A stretch of DNA of 64,000 bases from Paraburkholderia panacisoli (GCF_008369935.1 NZ_VTUZ01000016.1:1-64000), one strand, 5' to 3'. Positions 27,841 to 36,763 are shown, numbered from the stretch's first letter. The notes: generated by a model not told the origin, from the sequence alone. Program-made: numbers and translations.

Positions 27841-28234
27841 CAAGCGATAAGGCCGTATTGATTGAATCGGTGCGTTGCCCGTCAGGCACGGGAAAGCAAT
27901 GCGCCCGCGTCGCGGACGATCGGCTCAAGCTTGCGGCGCCCAACCGCTCCGGACGGTATATGACGCGCTCGAAACGGTGCGGATTTGCTCTCCAGGACCA
28001 CCTCGTCCGGCGCCTGCTACCCTGTCAGCCGCCGCTCGAACTCGTGCCACGGCACCGACTGCTTCCGGCCAACGGACACTCACCTGCTTTGATTGAATGA
28101 CCGCTTGCGCTGGCGGATTCAACCAGTGGAAGCAATAGGTTGCTGGAACCGCGCCGGCTTGAGGCTGCTATTGCAGCCACGGTTTCGTATACCTACCCAC
28201 ACAATAATTCAACGAAATATTTAATAAATCAAAA

Positions 28235-28248
28235 CTCGAAATATCGAG
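28235..28248. promoter_or_regulatory. Short palindrome upstream of the ammonia-lyase-like gene
   Basis: CTCGA-AATA-TCGAG is a 5-bp perfect inverted repeat in the AT-rich leader. It could be a regulator half-site pair. Confidence 0.35.
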
Positions 28249-28326
28249 ATTTTCCGATAATCCCAATAATCAAAACCTACGCACATCCTTTTATCGGACC
28301 GGGAAAATTAACATGACACGACAAAT

Positions 28327-28350
28327 CGGGTTTTAGAAAATCTAAACCCG
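28327..28350. promoter_or_regulatory. Inverted repeat upstream of the ammonia-lyase-like gene
   Basis: CGGGTTTTAGA and TCTAAACCCG face each other around a short A-run. The repeat is 137 bp upstream of the start codon. It could be an operator or a weak hairpin. The LysR at 31129 is a possible binder, on position only. Confidence 0.4.
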
Positions 28351-28486
28351 AGCATCAAATAATATCGTTTGCGCGCCAAGGCGGCCGAACGCTACTCTGA
28401 CCAGCATGGATCTCCAGAGCGAATCCCGCTTTGAAACTTGTTTTTCCACCAACTTCACTACACGCATTCAACGGAGGAAATTCAGA

Positions 28487-30049
28487 ATGAGTTTGGCGCA
28501 CATTCAATCCCGGCCAAATAAGATCTTCGAAGTTCAACTCGGAGAATCAGACATTTTGATCGAGCAATTCATTGCCGTGGCCAGACATGGCGCACAGATA
28601 ACGTTTTCGTCCGGCTATCGCGAGCGCGTGTTGAATTCGCGCCGCCTGGTCGATCTTTTTCTGAGCCAGAACCGGCTTGTCTATGGTGTGACGTCCGGGT
28701 TCGGCGCAAATTCGACACGCGTCATCAGCCCGAGCGACGCCGAGCAGCTTCAGCGAAATATCGTGCGCTCCCATGCCGTCTCGGTCGGCGAACCGCTGCC
28801 TCGCGAAGTTGTCCGCGCCACGCTCCTGATGATGCTGATCAGCCTCGGCAAGGGTTATTCCGGCGTAAGCCTCGAATTGCTGCAGCAAATCGCCGGCCTG
28901 CTGAACAACGACATCACGCCGTTCGCGCCGGGCGACGGATCGGTCGGTTATCTCGCGCCCGAGGCCCATATGGCGCTCGTGCTGATCGGTGAAGGAGAAG
29001 CTTTCTGCCGCGGTGAACGCATGAGTGGCGCCGAAGCATTAGAGCGAGCGGGGCTGAAGCCACACTCGCTGCGATGCAAGGAGGGACTGGCGCTCACCAA
29101 CGGCACCACGTCAGTGACCGCGATCGGGATGCTGGCGCTCTACAACGCGATCGAGCTTTCGAAGGTTGCCGACATTGCCGCATCGATGTCCCTGCAGCCC
29201 CTCAAGGCAACCACGCGCTCACTGGATGCCCGGTATCACTCCATCAAGAAACATGTCGATCAGAGGAACACCGCCGACAACATCCGGCGACTGCTGGCCG
29301 GAAGTGCGCTATGCGATCGTTTTGCCGATTACAGACTGCAGGACGCCTACAGCCTTCGCGGCATTGCTCAGGTACATGGGGCGTCCAAGCGGGCGATCAA
29401 TGACGCATACGACGCGATTCTCGATGAAGTGGGGTCGTGCGGCGACAATCCCGTCATCCATCCCGATGGAGAGGATGGTACCGCGATATCCGGCGCCAAC
29501 TTCGACGGTACGTTCGTCGGCATCGCGTGCGATCTCCTCTGCATCGGCATGACCACGCTCGCGAAGATCTCCGAGCGCCGGACGGACCGGCTCGTCAACC
29601 CGTACTTCAGCGAACTGCCCGCGTTCCTCGCGAAGGATCCGGGGCTGAACAGCGGTTACATGATCATTCAGTACACGGCGGCCGGATTGCTGGGCGAGAT
29701 GCGCACCCTCGCTCAACCAGCAAGCGTCGATAGCGTGCCGACGAGCGGCAACCAGGAAGACCCCGTGAGCTTCGCCTATCACGCGGCACGAAAAGCCTAC
29801 GCAACTTCGCAGAAGCTGCAGCACGTGCTGGCGATCGAGCTGCTCACCGCCGCTCAGGCGCTGGACTTCTTCGATCCAGCCGACGCATCACCCGCAACCG
29901 CAGCGGTGTATGCGCGAATTCGGCAGGTCGCCCCGACTGCAGACGGCGACCGGTTTTTCTATCCGGACATGATGGGAGTCCACGGCCTCGTCGAACAGGG
30001 CGACTTGCTGGGCATCGTGGAGAACATCGCCGGCACGTTGCACAGCTGA
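28487..30049 (+). CDS. Histidine/aromatic ammonia-lyase family protein lacking the MIO-forming Ala-Ser-Gly
   Basis: This 520-residue protein is of the HAL/PAL fold, which normally eliminates ammonia from His, Phe or Tyr using the MIO cofactor made from an internal Ala-Ser-Gly. Here the expected GSVGASGDLAPLAH region reads GSVGYLAPEAH (residues 151-161), so the triad is deleted. Other active-site counterparts remain: Tyr66 in VYGVTSGFG, His96 in RSHA, Asn205 in LALTNG, Gln285/Tyr288/Arg291 in LQDAYSLR, and Glu424 in NQED. The start at 28487 follows GGAGGAAATTCAGA. It probably forms an operon with the binding protein at 30140. Activity is unknown; MIO-dependent lyase activity is not expected. 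Confidence 0.9.
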   Translation: MSLAHIQSRPNKIFEVQLGESDILIEQFIAVARHGAQITFSSGYRERVLNSRRLVDLFLSQNRLVYGVTSGFGANSTRVISPSDAEQLQRNIVRSHAVSVGEPLPREVVRATLLMMLISLGKGYSGVSLELLQQIAGLLNNDITPFAPGDGSVGYLAPEAHMALVLIGEGEAFCRGERMSGAEALERAGLKPHSLRCKEGLALTNGTTSVTAIGMLALYNAIELSKVADIAASMSLQPLKATTRSLDARYHSIKKHVDQRNTADNIRRLLAGSALCDRFADYRLQDAYSLRGIAQVHGASKRAINDAYDAILDEVGSCGDNPVIHPDGEDGTAISGANFDGTFVGIACDLLCIGMTTLAKISERRTDRLVNPYFSELPAFLAKDPGLNSGYMIIQYTAAGLLGEMRTLAQPASVDSVPTSGNQEDPVSFAYHAARKAYATSQKLQHVLAIELLTAAQALDFFDPADASPATAAVYARIRQVAPTADGDRFFYPDMMGVHGLVEQGDLLGIVENIAGTLHS

Positions 30050-30139
30050 AGCCGGTAGCGCACGCAATCCCGCGGAGCGTGACGATCCGGGTATTTCCAA
30101 TCCAGGCACGACCTCGATTCGACACTATGGAGGTGTAAT

Positions 30140-31000
30140 GTGAATATGATTTCCACCAACGTCCTGAAGGCTTCTCTCGCCACCCTTCTCGGCGTGCTGG
30201 CACTGGCAGGAAACGGCGCTCAGGCAAAGGAATGGAAGACCGTGAAGGTCGCCCTGGAAGGCAGTTATGCTCCGTGGAATCTGACATTGCCGAGCGGAAC
30301 AATCTCGGGATTCGAACCCGAATTGCTCGACAACCTATGCAAGCGGATCAACCTGCAATGCGACACGGTCGCCCAGGACTTTGACGGTCTCATTTCCGGC
30401 CTGCAGGCGGGCAAATTCGATGTTGTAATGGACGCCCTCGCGATCACACCGGATCGCGAAAAGGTCATTGCCTTCTCCAAGCCCTACGCTGCAACGCCGG
30501 CCGCGTTCGCAAGAATAGATGAGCATGGATTGGCGAGCACGGCAGGAAAAACCTCTTTGCTCAAGCTGACTGGCGACCCTAAAACCGACAGAGCCATGAT
30601 CGCCCCGCTGCGCGATCAACTGAGAGGGAAATCGATCGGCATTCAATCCGGCACGGTTTACACCAGGTTCATCACCGACAACTTCAAGGACATCACTTCC
30701 GTTCGCCTCTACAAGACCTCGGCCGAACGTGACCTCGACCTGGTCAACGGACGCGTCGACATGGCCTTCGACGACGTAACCTACTACGCCGGAATCGCCG
30801 GCAACAAGGACACAGCCCGAATCCGGATCGCCGGACCAGCGATCGGTGGCGCGATTTGGGGCCCGGGAGAGGGACTTGGGTTTCGCAAACAGGATACGGA
30901 GCTGAAGGCAAAATTCGACGCAGCCATCACGGCGGCACTTGCGGACGGTACCGTGGCGCGGCTGTCGGAAAAATGGTTCAAAGCCGATGTGCAACCGTAA
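30140..31000 (+). CDS. Amino-acid ABC transporter periplasmic binding protein (SBP_bac_3)
   Basis: This 286-residue periplasmic binding protein has a signal peptide ending near GAQA. The mature part begins KEWKTVKVALEGSYAPWN, the usual start of polar amino-acid/opine binding proteins. Later come GFEPELLDNLC, FDGLISGLQAGKFDVVMDAL and IGIQSGTVYT. The GTG at 30140 lies six bases after GGAGG; ATG 30146 is an alternative. No permease or ATPase gene is adjacent, so it is an orphan. It lies 90 bp after the ammonia-lyase-like gene and probably binds the same amino acid or a derivative. Confidence 0.92.
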   Translation: MNMISTNVLKASLATLLGVLALAGNGAQAKEWKTVKVALEGSYAPWNLTLPSGTISGFEPELLDNLCKRINLQCDTVAQDFDGLISGLQAGKFDVVMDALAITPDREKVIAFSKPYAATPAAFARIDEHGLASTAGKTSLLKLTGDPKTDRAMIAPLRDQLRGKSIGIQSGTVYTRFITDNFKDITSVRLYKTSAERDLDLVNGRVDMAFDDVTYYAGIAGNKDTARIRIAGPAIGGAIWGPGEGLGFRKQDTELKAKFDAAITAALADGTVARLSEKWFKADVQP

Positions 31001-31058
31001 GCGTGCAACATTGCATGACGCCCTTGCGCGTTAGGCAGGGGCTTCGAATAAAATGCGG

Positions 31059-31089
31059 AACGCGCGGTCGGTATGAAGAACCGCGCGTT
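31059..31089 (+). terminator. Hairpin terminator after the binding-protein gene
   Basis: AACGCGCGGT (31059-31068) pairs with ACCGCGCGTT (31080-31089), a 10-bp GC-rich stem with an 11-base loop followed by a short T/C stretch. It separates the binding-protein gene from the LysR at 31129. The T-run is short, so efficiency is uncertain. Confidence 0.55.
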
Positions 31090-31128
31090 TCCGTCCATCC
31101 ACCCGACGGCCTTTCCTGAGTCAACGAG

Positions 31129-32058
31129 ATGAGCCGCCTTCCTCCCCTTCGAGCATTGCAGATATTCGATGCCGTCATTCGTTACGGGGGTGTCGTGGCC
31201 GCCGCGCAGGCGCTTCACGTGACGCCCGGAGCGATTAGTCAGCAGATTCGTGTTCTCGAAGACTTTCTCGGGGTCGCGCTTTTTGAGCGGGAGAACACCG
31301 GCCTGCGACCGACACCGCTCTGCGAGCTGTACCACTCGCACATCTCCCGGGGATTCGAGTGCTTCCATAGCGCCCAGGCGGCGCTCAAGGCACAGACGGG
31401 GCGCCGGCTCACCCTGATGACCTTTCCGTCGGTTGCGACCCATTGGCTTGCCTCCAGATTGGACACGTGGCACACCGTCTGCCCTGACGTGCAGGTTCAT
31501 GTCGAGGTCGTCGATCACGAAACCAGTATCGGTGCGAGAAGTGCCGACGTCCGGCTGACGTATGGGGCACTACCGAATGACGGAACGCCCTATCACGTCG
31601 TCTTTACGGACAGGGTTGCACCCGTGTTTGCACCCTCGCTCCTGCAGGCGGACAGGCCGATCTCGCAACCGGCGGATATCTTGCGCTACCCGTTGATTCA
31701 CGTCGAGTGGGGATGGGCAAACAGGTCACCACCAACGTGGGGACAGTGGTTGCATGCGGTTGGAGTGCCTCTGCCCGAGGCGTTGACGCCACTCACCTAT
31801 TCCGTTTCAGGCATGGCAATCGATGCAGCTATTCGGGGGCGAGGCATTTCGTTGGGACAGGGCTTTTTTGCCGTTGATAGCATCAAGCGACACGAACTCG
31901 TTGCGCCGTTCAAGATCGCCCTACCCATGCCGTTCCCCTACTTCATTTGCTGGAAGCAAGCTGTAGCCGACTCTCCTGCGACCAGGCAATTTCTCGACTG
32001 GCTAATCGAGGAAGCCGAGCAGACGGGACGCGACATAAAGGCCATGTTTGGCGACTGA
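31129..32058 (+). CDS. LysR family transcriptional regulator (GcvA-like)
   Basis: This 309-residue LysR-type regulator of the GcvA/AmpR group begins MSRLPPLRALQIFDAVIRYG. The helix-turn-helix AQALHVTPGAISQQIRVLED follows, then LFERENTGLRPT and the effector domain. It is encoded downstream of the ammonia-lyase-like and binding-protein genes on the same strand after a hairpin. It is their most likely regulator, inferred from position. Confidence 0.92.
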   Translation: MSRLPPLRALQIFDAVIRYGGVVAAAQALHVTPGAISQQIRVLEDFLGVALFERENTGLRPTPLCELYHSHISRGFECFHSAQAALKAQTGRRLTLMTFPSVATHWLASRLDTWHTVCPDVQVHVEVVDHETSIGARSADVRLTYGALPNDGTPYHVVFTDRVAPVFAPSLLQADRPISQPADILRYPLIHVEWGWANRSPPTWGQWLHAVGVPLPEALTPLTYSVSGMAIDAAIRGRGISLGQGFFAVDSIKRHELVAPFKIALPMPFPYFICWKQAVADSPATRQFLDWLIEEAEQTGRDIKAMFGD

Positions 32059-32105
32059 AGCGCGCATGTAAAGGCGCAACGAACCGCCTCGAAAGCACGT
32101 GAGCG

Positions 32106-33017
32106 TCACCGGCGTCTCAGGTGCTCGTCCTGCTCGAACAGCGCGACGACCCAGTCGATGAACACGCGCACTTTCGCGCTCAGATAGCGGTTCGGCGCGT
32201 AGATCACGTGCACCGGAATGGTCTGTTGCTGCCAGTCCTCGAGCAGCGGCACGAGTCTCCCGGCGGCGAGAGCGTCGCGCACCGAGTACGTCGGCGCCTG
32301 GATGATCCCGAGGCCCGCAAGGCCCGCGGCCAGATACGCGTTCGTATCGTTCAGGACGAGCGTGTGATTCAGCGCAAGATCGCGTTGCTGATCATCGTAC
32401 AGAAACGGAAACGACGCCGAATAGCCGCCGCCCGACGGGATCATGCCGACAGTCGGCAGATCGCGTAATTGGTCCGGCGAGGTAGGCGTGCCGTGTGCGT
32501 CGAGAAACGCGGGCGCCGCGCAGGTCGTGAAGCCGAAGCTGCCGATCTGCCGCGCGACCAGGAACTGCTCGTCGACTTCGCCGGCACGGATCGCGCAGTC
32601 TATGCCCTCGGCGACCAGGTCGATGCGCCTGTTGCCGACGTCGAGCTCGATCTCGATGTCCGGATAGGCGCGGTAGAAGTCGGCGAGCGCCGGCACGAGC
32701 ACGAGCGTGCCGATCGCGGTCGGGACATCGACGTGGATCCTGCCCGACGGCTTCCTCAGCGCATGCGTGGTCGACGCTTCGATGTCCGCGAGGTCCGCGA
32801 GCAGGCGCACCACGCGCTCGTAGTAGATCGCACCTTCCGGTGTGACCGTCACCGAGCGCGTCGTGCGGTGCAGCAGGCGAACCTTCAGATCTGCCTCGAG
32901 CCTCTGGATGAGCCGCGTCACCGTCGCGTTCGGCACGTCGAGGGTGTCGGCCGCCTTCACGAACGTCCCGGCTTCGACCACACGGACGAATGCGTTCATC
33001 GCTGCGATGCGGTCCAT
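32106..33017 (-). CDS. LysR family transcriptional regulator
   Basis: This 303-residue LysR-type regulator has a winged helix at residues about 1-60 (KAADTLDVPNATVTRLIQRLE) and LLHRTTRSVTVTPEG. The effector domain carries LVPALADFYRAYPDIEIELDVG. It is convergent with the upstream plus-strand LysR and is the most downstream gene of the minus-strand catabolic cluster at 32-37.5 kb. In that strand's order it follows the crotonase, 59 bp away, so it may be cotranscribed with the cluster it presumably controls. Confidence 0.93.
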   Translation of the reverse strand: MDRIAAMNAFVRVVEAGTFVKAADTLDVPNATVTRLIQRLEADLKVRLLHRTTRSVTVTPEGAIYYERVVRLLADLADIEASTTHALRKPSGRIHVDVPTAIGTLVLVPALADFYRAYPDIEIELDVGNRRIDLVAEGIDCAIRAGEVDEQFLVARQIGSFGFTTCAAPAFLDAHGTPTSPDQLRDLPTVGMIPSGGGYSASFPFLYDDQQRDLALNHTLVLNDTNAYLAAGLAGLGIIQAPTYSVRDALAAGRLVPLLEDWQQQTIPVHVIYAPNRYLSAKVRVFIDWVVALFEQDEHLRRR

Positions 33018-33076
33018 GATGCGCGGCTCCGTTCGATGGGGGAGAAGCCATTAGACCGCAATCCCGCTGCTTGCTG

Positions 33077-33865
33077 CTAGCGCCCGTTGAAATCCATCAC
33101 GGGTCGCGGGCGGCCCGCGTTCAGCGCATCGACTGCGGAGCGGATCCCGCGCTGCGCGTCGTCGGTGTCGAACAGCGGCATCGCGATGTCGAACATTGCC
33201 TGGTCCGCGGCCGCGACGCCGCCGACCGCCCATGCGCGCAGCAACGCCTTGTGCGCGGCATAGGCCCGAGTGGGCCCGCGCGCGATCTTGCGCGCGAAGT
33301 CGGATGATTCCTTCAGCAGGTCCGCGTCGGCGACTACGCGGTTCACGACGCCGAAGCGCTCCATTGTCGCGGCAGGCACCTTCTCCGACGTCAGCGCCCA
33401 CTCGGTCGCTCGCGAGCGGCCCGCGCGTTCCGCGACCCGGTAGATGCCGCCCAGCACGGTGACGATCCCGAGCGTCTGTTCAGGATGCCCGAACGTCGCC
33501 GATTCGGCCGCGAAGATCACGTCCGCGCGCAGCGCAAGTTCGAGGCCACCGCCAAAACACAGGCCCTGCACCGCAACGACGACCGGCAGCGGCAATTGCT
33601 CGAAACGGTTGAACACGGACATGTAGTGGCCGAAGCGGGCACGCAGTTCGCGGATGCTCGCATCGGGCCACGTCATGATGTCGCCGCCGAACGAGAAGTT
33701 TTCGCCTTCGCTGCGCACGAGCACCGCGCGCGCGTCGCTGCGTTCGATCGCGGTGACCGCCGCGGCGAGTTCGTCGACCATCTGGTCGTCGATGCGATTC
33801 TGCGGTGGGCGGTCGATGACGATCGTCGCGAGGCCGTCGTCGAAGCTGAGAGTCAGGTGAGACAT
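33077..33865 (-). CDS. Enoyl-CoA hydratase/isomerase (crotonase) family protein
   Basis: This 262-residue crotonase has the oxyanion-hole segment ENFSFGGDIM and GLCFGGGLELAL, followed by FGHPEQTLGIVTVLGGIYR. The first hydratase Glu position (E in HPEQ) is present. The second catalytic acid position reads PAATMERFG, with Thr where Glu/Asp is usual, so plain hydratase chemistry is uncertain. The start at 33865 follows AAAGGAC. The frame is open far upstream through neighbouring genes, but that extension is spurious. It is next to alpha/beta hydrolases and a MaoC gene, so a CoA-ester catabolic role is likely. Confidence 0.88.
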   Translation of the reverse strand: MSHLTLSFDDGLATIVIDRPPQNRIDDQMVDELAAAVTAIERSDARAVLVRSEGENFSFGGDIMTWPDASIRELRARFGHYMSVFNRFEQLPLPVVVAVQGLCFGGGLELALRADVIFAAESATFGHPEQTLGIVTVLGGIYRVAERAGRSRATEWALTSEKVPAATMERFGVVNRVVADADLLKESSDFARKIARGPTRAYAAHKALLRAWAVGGVAAADQAMFDIAMPLFDTDDAQRGIRSAVDALNAGRPRPVMDFNGR

Positions 33866-33894
33866 GGGGAGGTCCTTTGTCGTGAAAGTGGACG

Positions 33895-34788
33895 TTAGCC
33901 GAGGTGCTGCCTGAACCACTCGACTGCGGCTTCGCTGGAAAGCCGGAATTGCGACAGATACGGATCGAAGTGCCCGCCTTCGATCGTCACGAGCCGCTTG
34001 GGTTGCAGCGCGCGTTCGTAGGCTGCGAGTTCGAGGTCGGTCAGCGTAATCGTGTCGCGCGTGGCGACCACCATCAGCAGCGGCGTCGGCGATACGCGCG
34101 CGATCCAGTGGCCGGGCTCGTACATGCGCGCGGCGCGTGTCGAGCGGACCGTCACGTTGTTTTCCCACGCGCCGTCCGGTAGCGGCTGCTGATAGAAGTC
34201 GATTGCGTCCTTCGCGCGATACGACGCGGGGATCGCGGGATCGGCACTGACGATCGCCTGACGCCGCGGCGGCTCGCCGCGCAATTGTGCGCGATCGTCG
34301 TCGGCGAACGCTTCCTCGATCGCCGCGACGTTCTCCGGCGGAATCCGGCGCAGCCCCTGTTCGTAGCCGCTGATCGTCGGCACCTGCGCGACGACGCAGC
34401 GCAGGCGCCGCTCGGTCGCGCCGAGCACGATCGCATGGCCGCCCGCATAGCTCGTGCCCCAGAGGCCGATGCGCGTGGGATCGACGACGTCGAGCGTTTC
34501 GAGGAAGCTGATTGCGCGCCGCCAGTCCGCGATCTGACGCCACGGATCGATGTCGTGGCGTGGCGTGCCTTCGCTCGCGCCGAAGCCGCGATGGTCGTGC
34601 AGCAGCACGACAAAGCCCGCTTCGGCGAACGCGCGCGCGAACGGCTCGAGCCCGTGCTGCTTCACGCCGGCGTAGCCGTGCGCCATCGTGATCGCGGGTC
34701 GCCGTCCCTCGCCGGGCGGAACAAAGAGCCAGCCGCGCAGCTTGATGCCGCCATCGACTTCGAATTCCACATCGGTACGTTTTATCAT
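33895..34788 (-). CDS. Alpha/beta hydrolase
   Basis: This 297-residue alpha/beta hydrolase is of the dienelactone hydrolase / acetyl-xylan esterase-like type. The nucleophile elbow is GTSYAGG (Ser near residue 120). The acid is probably Asp in ATRDTITL and the base His in EGGHFDPY near the C-terminus. An N-terminal domain-of-strands (DGGIKLRGWLFVP) precedes HGYAGVKQHG. It sits 29 bp from the crotonase gene and close to the next hydrolase, so it is probably cotranscribed. It hydrolyses an ester or C-C bond; the substrate is unknown. Confidence 0.9.
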   Translation of the reverse strand: MIKRTDVEFEVDGGIKLRGWLFVPPGEGRRPAITMAHGYAGVKQHGLEPFARAFAEAGFVVLLHDHRGFGASEGTPRHDIDPWRQIADWRRAISFLETLDVVDPTRIGLWGTSYAGGHAIVLGATERRLRCVVAQVPTISGYEQGLRRIPPENVAAIEEAFADDDRAQLRGEPPRRQAIVSADPAIPASYRAKDAIDFYQQPLPDGAWENNVTVRSTRAARMYEPGHWIARVSPTPLLMVVATRDTITLTDLELAAYERALQPKRLVTIEGGHFDPYLSQFRLSSEAAVEWFRQHLG

Positions 34789-34821
34789 TTCGATCTCCTG
34801 AATCCTTGATGGGTGCGCGAA

Positions 34822-36012
34822 TTACGCGCTGCGATAGAAAAAGCTTGTGTCGACCTGCCCTTGCAGGACGCGGCCGAGTTCGGCTGAGAATTTCAGCGCG
34901 CCGCCGAGCGGGCGATGATGGATCGCTACATGAACGATCTTGCCTTCTGCGTTCTTCGTCAGCACCGTGACCCCGCGCATCTGCTCGCCGCCGAATGCCT
35001 GTACTTCCCATTCGAGGTAGTCGCGCATGTCGTTGTGCGCTTGGTGCGTGAACGAGAGCGCCTCGTAGATCTTGCTCGCCGCGCTCATCACGGTCTTGAC
35101 CTGATCGACACCGGCGACCGGCTTCGCGAGCACGCTCGCTTCGAGCACGACGTTCGGCGCGAACGCGTCGGCGAACGCGTCCGCGGACTTGTGCTCGAAC
35201 GCGCGCGTCCATCCTTGCGGCGCGTCCGGCGCGTCCGGCACGTCCAGTGCGTCCGGCATGTGAGAGGCCGGTTCGACATTCGCGAGAAACGCTCCGACGA
35301 TGCGCGCGACCTCGTTCGGCTGCTCGACGTGCGGCCAGTGGCCCGCGCGCTCGATCGACACGACGCTCGGCGCTTCGAAGCGCGGCATCACGCCTGACGA
35401 GATCAGCTCGGCGGTGACGAATGCGTCTCCGCCGCCGCGGATGATCAACACGGGGCCGCGGTATCGCGCAGGTTCGGCGCCCGACGGATGGCCGTTGTTC
35501 CACAGATCGGCGAAGATGCCGACCGCTGCGGCATCGACGCGGTCGCCTAGCTGGCCAAGACGTTCGAGTTGCCCGTCGTCGAGCTTCACCGACAGGTTGC
35601 GGCGCAACTCGCGCTGCGCGGCCCGATTGCCGCCGAGCGCATGGAAGGTGCGCATCGCGTCGTCGGGCAGGCCAGTGCCGCGCAGCGGCACCGGCGTCAG
35701 CAGCACGAGGCCGCGGACCTGCGCGTCTAGCCGTTGGGCGACGAGTTCGGCGATCTGCGCGCCCATGCTGTGCCCGACGAGCACGACCGGGCGCGACAGC
35801 TTGCGGACCTGCGTCGTGATGTCCGCCGCGAAGCGGTCGAGGCTGTACGGGCCGGGTTCACCGGCGCGCGCGCCCATTCCCGGAAGATCGACGCGCAGCG
35901 CGTCGGCCGCGCGGTCGCCCAGGCCCCGGGCGAGGTCGCACCACGCGTCGGCGCCGTCCAGAAACCCGTGGATGAACACGAGCGCGGGCTGGGTCGGATG
36001 AGTTGGATTCAT
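34822..36012 (-). CDS. Alpha/beta hydrolase fused to NTF2-like (SnoaL-type) domain
   Basis: This protein has 396 residues. The N-terminal part (about 1-250) is an alpha/beta hydrolase with FIHGFLDGADAW, nucleophile elbow VGHSMGAQ, Asp in RGGGDAFVTA and His in RAGHWPHVEQP. A short repetitive linker with Asp-Ala-Pro steps (about 253-268) leads to a C-terminal NTF2-like domain (about 270-390: RAFEHKSADAFADAFAPNVVLEA). The linker DNA contains repeated CGTCCGGC units. This fusion of a hydrolase with a SnoaL-type fold is not common in my experience. The second domain may be a cyclase/isomerase or a binding module. It lies in the cluster with flavin reductase and crotonase. Confidence 0.88.
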   Translation of the reverse strand: MNPTHPTQPALVFIHGFLDGADAWCDLARGLGDRAADALRVDLPGMGARAGEPGPYSLDRFAADITTQVRKLSRPVVLVGHSMGAQIAELVAQRLDAQVRGLVLLTPVPLRGTGLPDDAMRTFHALGGNRAAQRELRRNLSVKLDDGQLERLGQLGDRVDAAAVGIFADLWNNGHPSGAEPARYRGPVLIIRGGGDAFVTAELISSGVMPRFEAPSVVSIERAGHWPHVEQPNEVARIVGAFLANVEPASHMPDALDVPDAPDAPQGWTRAFEHKSADAFADAFAPNVVLEASVLAKPVAGVDQVKTVMSAASKIYEALSFTHQAHNDMRDYLEWEVQAFGGEQMRGVTVLTKNAEGKIVHVAIHHRPLGGALKFSAELGRVLQGQVDTSFFYRSA

Positions 36013-36039
36013 GCGTGTCTCTCTTGATTCGTTCGGAAA

Positions 36040-36750
36040 TCAGCGCGTCGCGCCGGAGGCGGACCAGTTCGCCGCGTCGATCGGCGAGTAGCCGTCCTCG
36101 AACCCGTCGAGCCGGCCGATTCTCTTGTTCTGCAACAGCGTCAGCGCCTGTGGGTCGAGCGGCGTCGTGAACGCGTTCTGCACGACCGTGTATTCGGCGG
36201 CGAGACGGGCGACCGCCTGCAGACCGGCGGTGTCGATACGGCCGCGATCGAGGTAGAGATCGTCGCGAATCTGGAAACGGAGCACTTCGCCGAAGACCAC
36301 GTGGTCGTTCTGGTCGCCGATCGGGATGATCCGGTCGACCTTGCATTCCAACGCGATCGGCGCCCCTTCCACGCGCGGTGGACGAACCGTCAACGACTCG
36401 GCCTTCTTGAGGCCGACCGCGTCGAACTCGTCGACCTCGGACGGGAATTCGAACGCGGTGCGGTGCATCGCGTCCGCGAGCTCGAGGCTCACAATATTGA
36501 CGACGAATTCGCCGGTGTCGCGGATGTTCACGAACGTGTCCTTCAGCGTGACGCCGTCGGAGCGCGGTTGCATCGAGATCGACACCATCGGCGGCTTGCG
36601 GCCGACCGCGGTGAAGAACGAGATCGGCGCGAGATTCGCGACGCCGTCTTTGGAGAGCGTGCTGACCCATGCGATTGCGCGCGGCAGGATCGAGCCGATC
36701 AGCAGTTTGTAGTTCGCGGTGGCGTCCTGAGTGGAGGGATCGACGATCAT
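36040..36750 (-). CDS. Flavin reductase family protein (FMN-binding split barrel)
   Basis: This 236-residue protein is of the DIM6/NTAB flavin reductase-like split-barrel family. Signatures are LIGSILPRAIAWVSTLSKDG near residues 16-35, NLAPISFFTAVGRKPPMV, and GEFVVNIVS. Members supply reduced flavin to partner monooxygenases or act as flavoprotein esterases/reductases. No monooxygenase gene is adjacent here, so the partner is elsewhere or the protein acts alone. It is first or second in the minus-strand cluster, followed by the fusion hydrolase 27 bp downstream. Confidence 0.9.
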   Translation of the reverse strand: MIVDPSTQDATANYKLLIGSILPRAIAWVSTLSKDGVANLAPISFFTAVGRKPPMVSISMQPRSDGVTLKDTFVNIRDTGEFVVNIVSLELADAMHRTAFEFPSEVDEFDAVGLKKAESLTVRPPRVEGAPIALECKVDRIIPIGDQNDHVVFGEVLRFQIRDDLYLDRGRIDTAGLQAVARLAAEYTVVQNAFTTPLDPQALTLLQNKRIGRLDGFEDGYSPIDAANWSASGATR

Positions 36751-36763
36751 GATATGTCTCCTG

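Larger units (their letters stand above)
27841..28486. other. Upstream region of the ammonia-lyase-like gene
   Basis: It is GC-rich on the left and markedly AT-rich from about 28190 to 28350, where two inverted repeats occur (28235 and 28327). No gene is called. The AT-rich part is probably the promoter/operator region of the ammonia-lyase-like gene. Confidence 0.55.

Noticed and set aside
33077..35503. Long 808-residue frame over the crotonase, hydrolase and part of the fusion hydrolase
   Set aside because: Only the last 262 residues are crotonase-like. The upstream part is Arg-rich translation of neighbouring genes in a wrong frame. The start at 33865 has a ribosome site.
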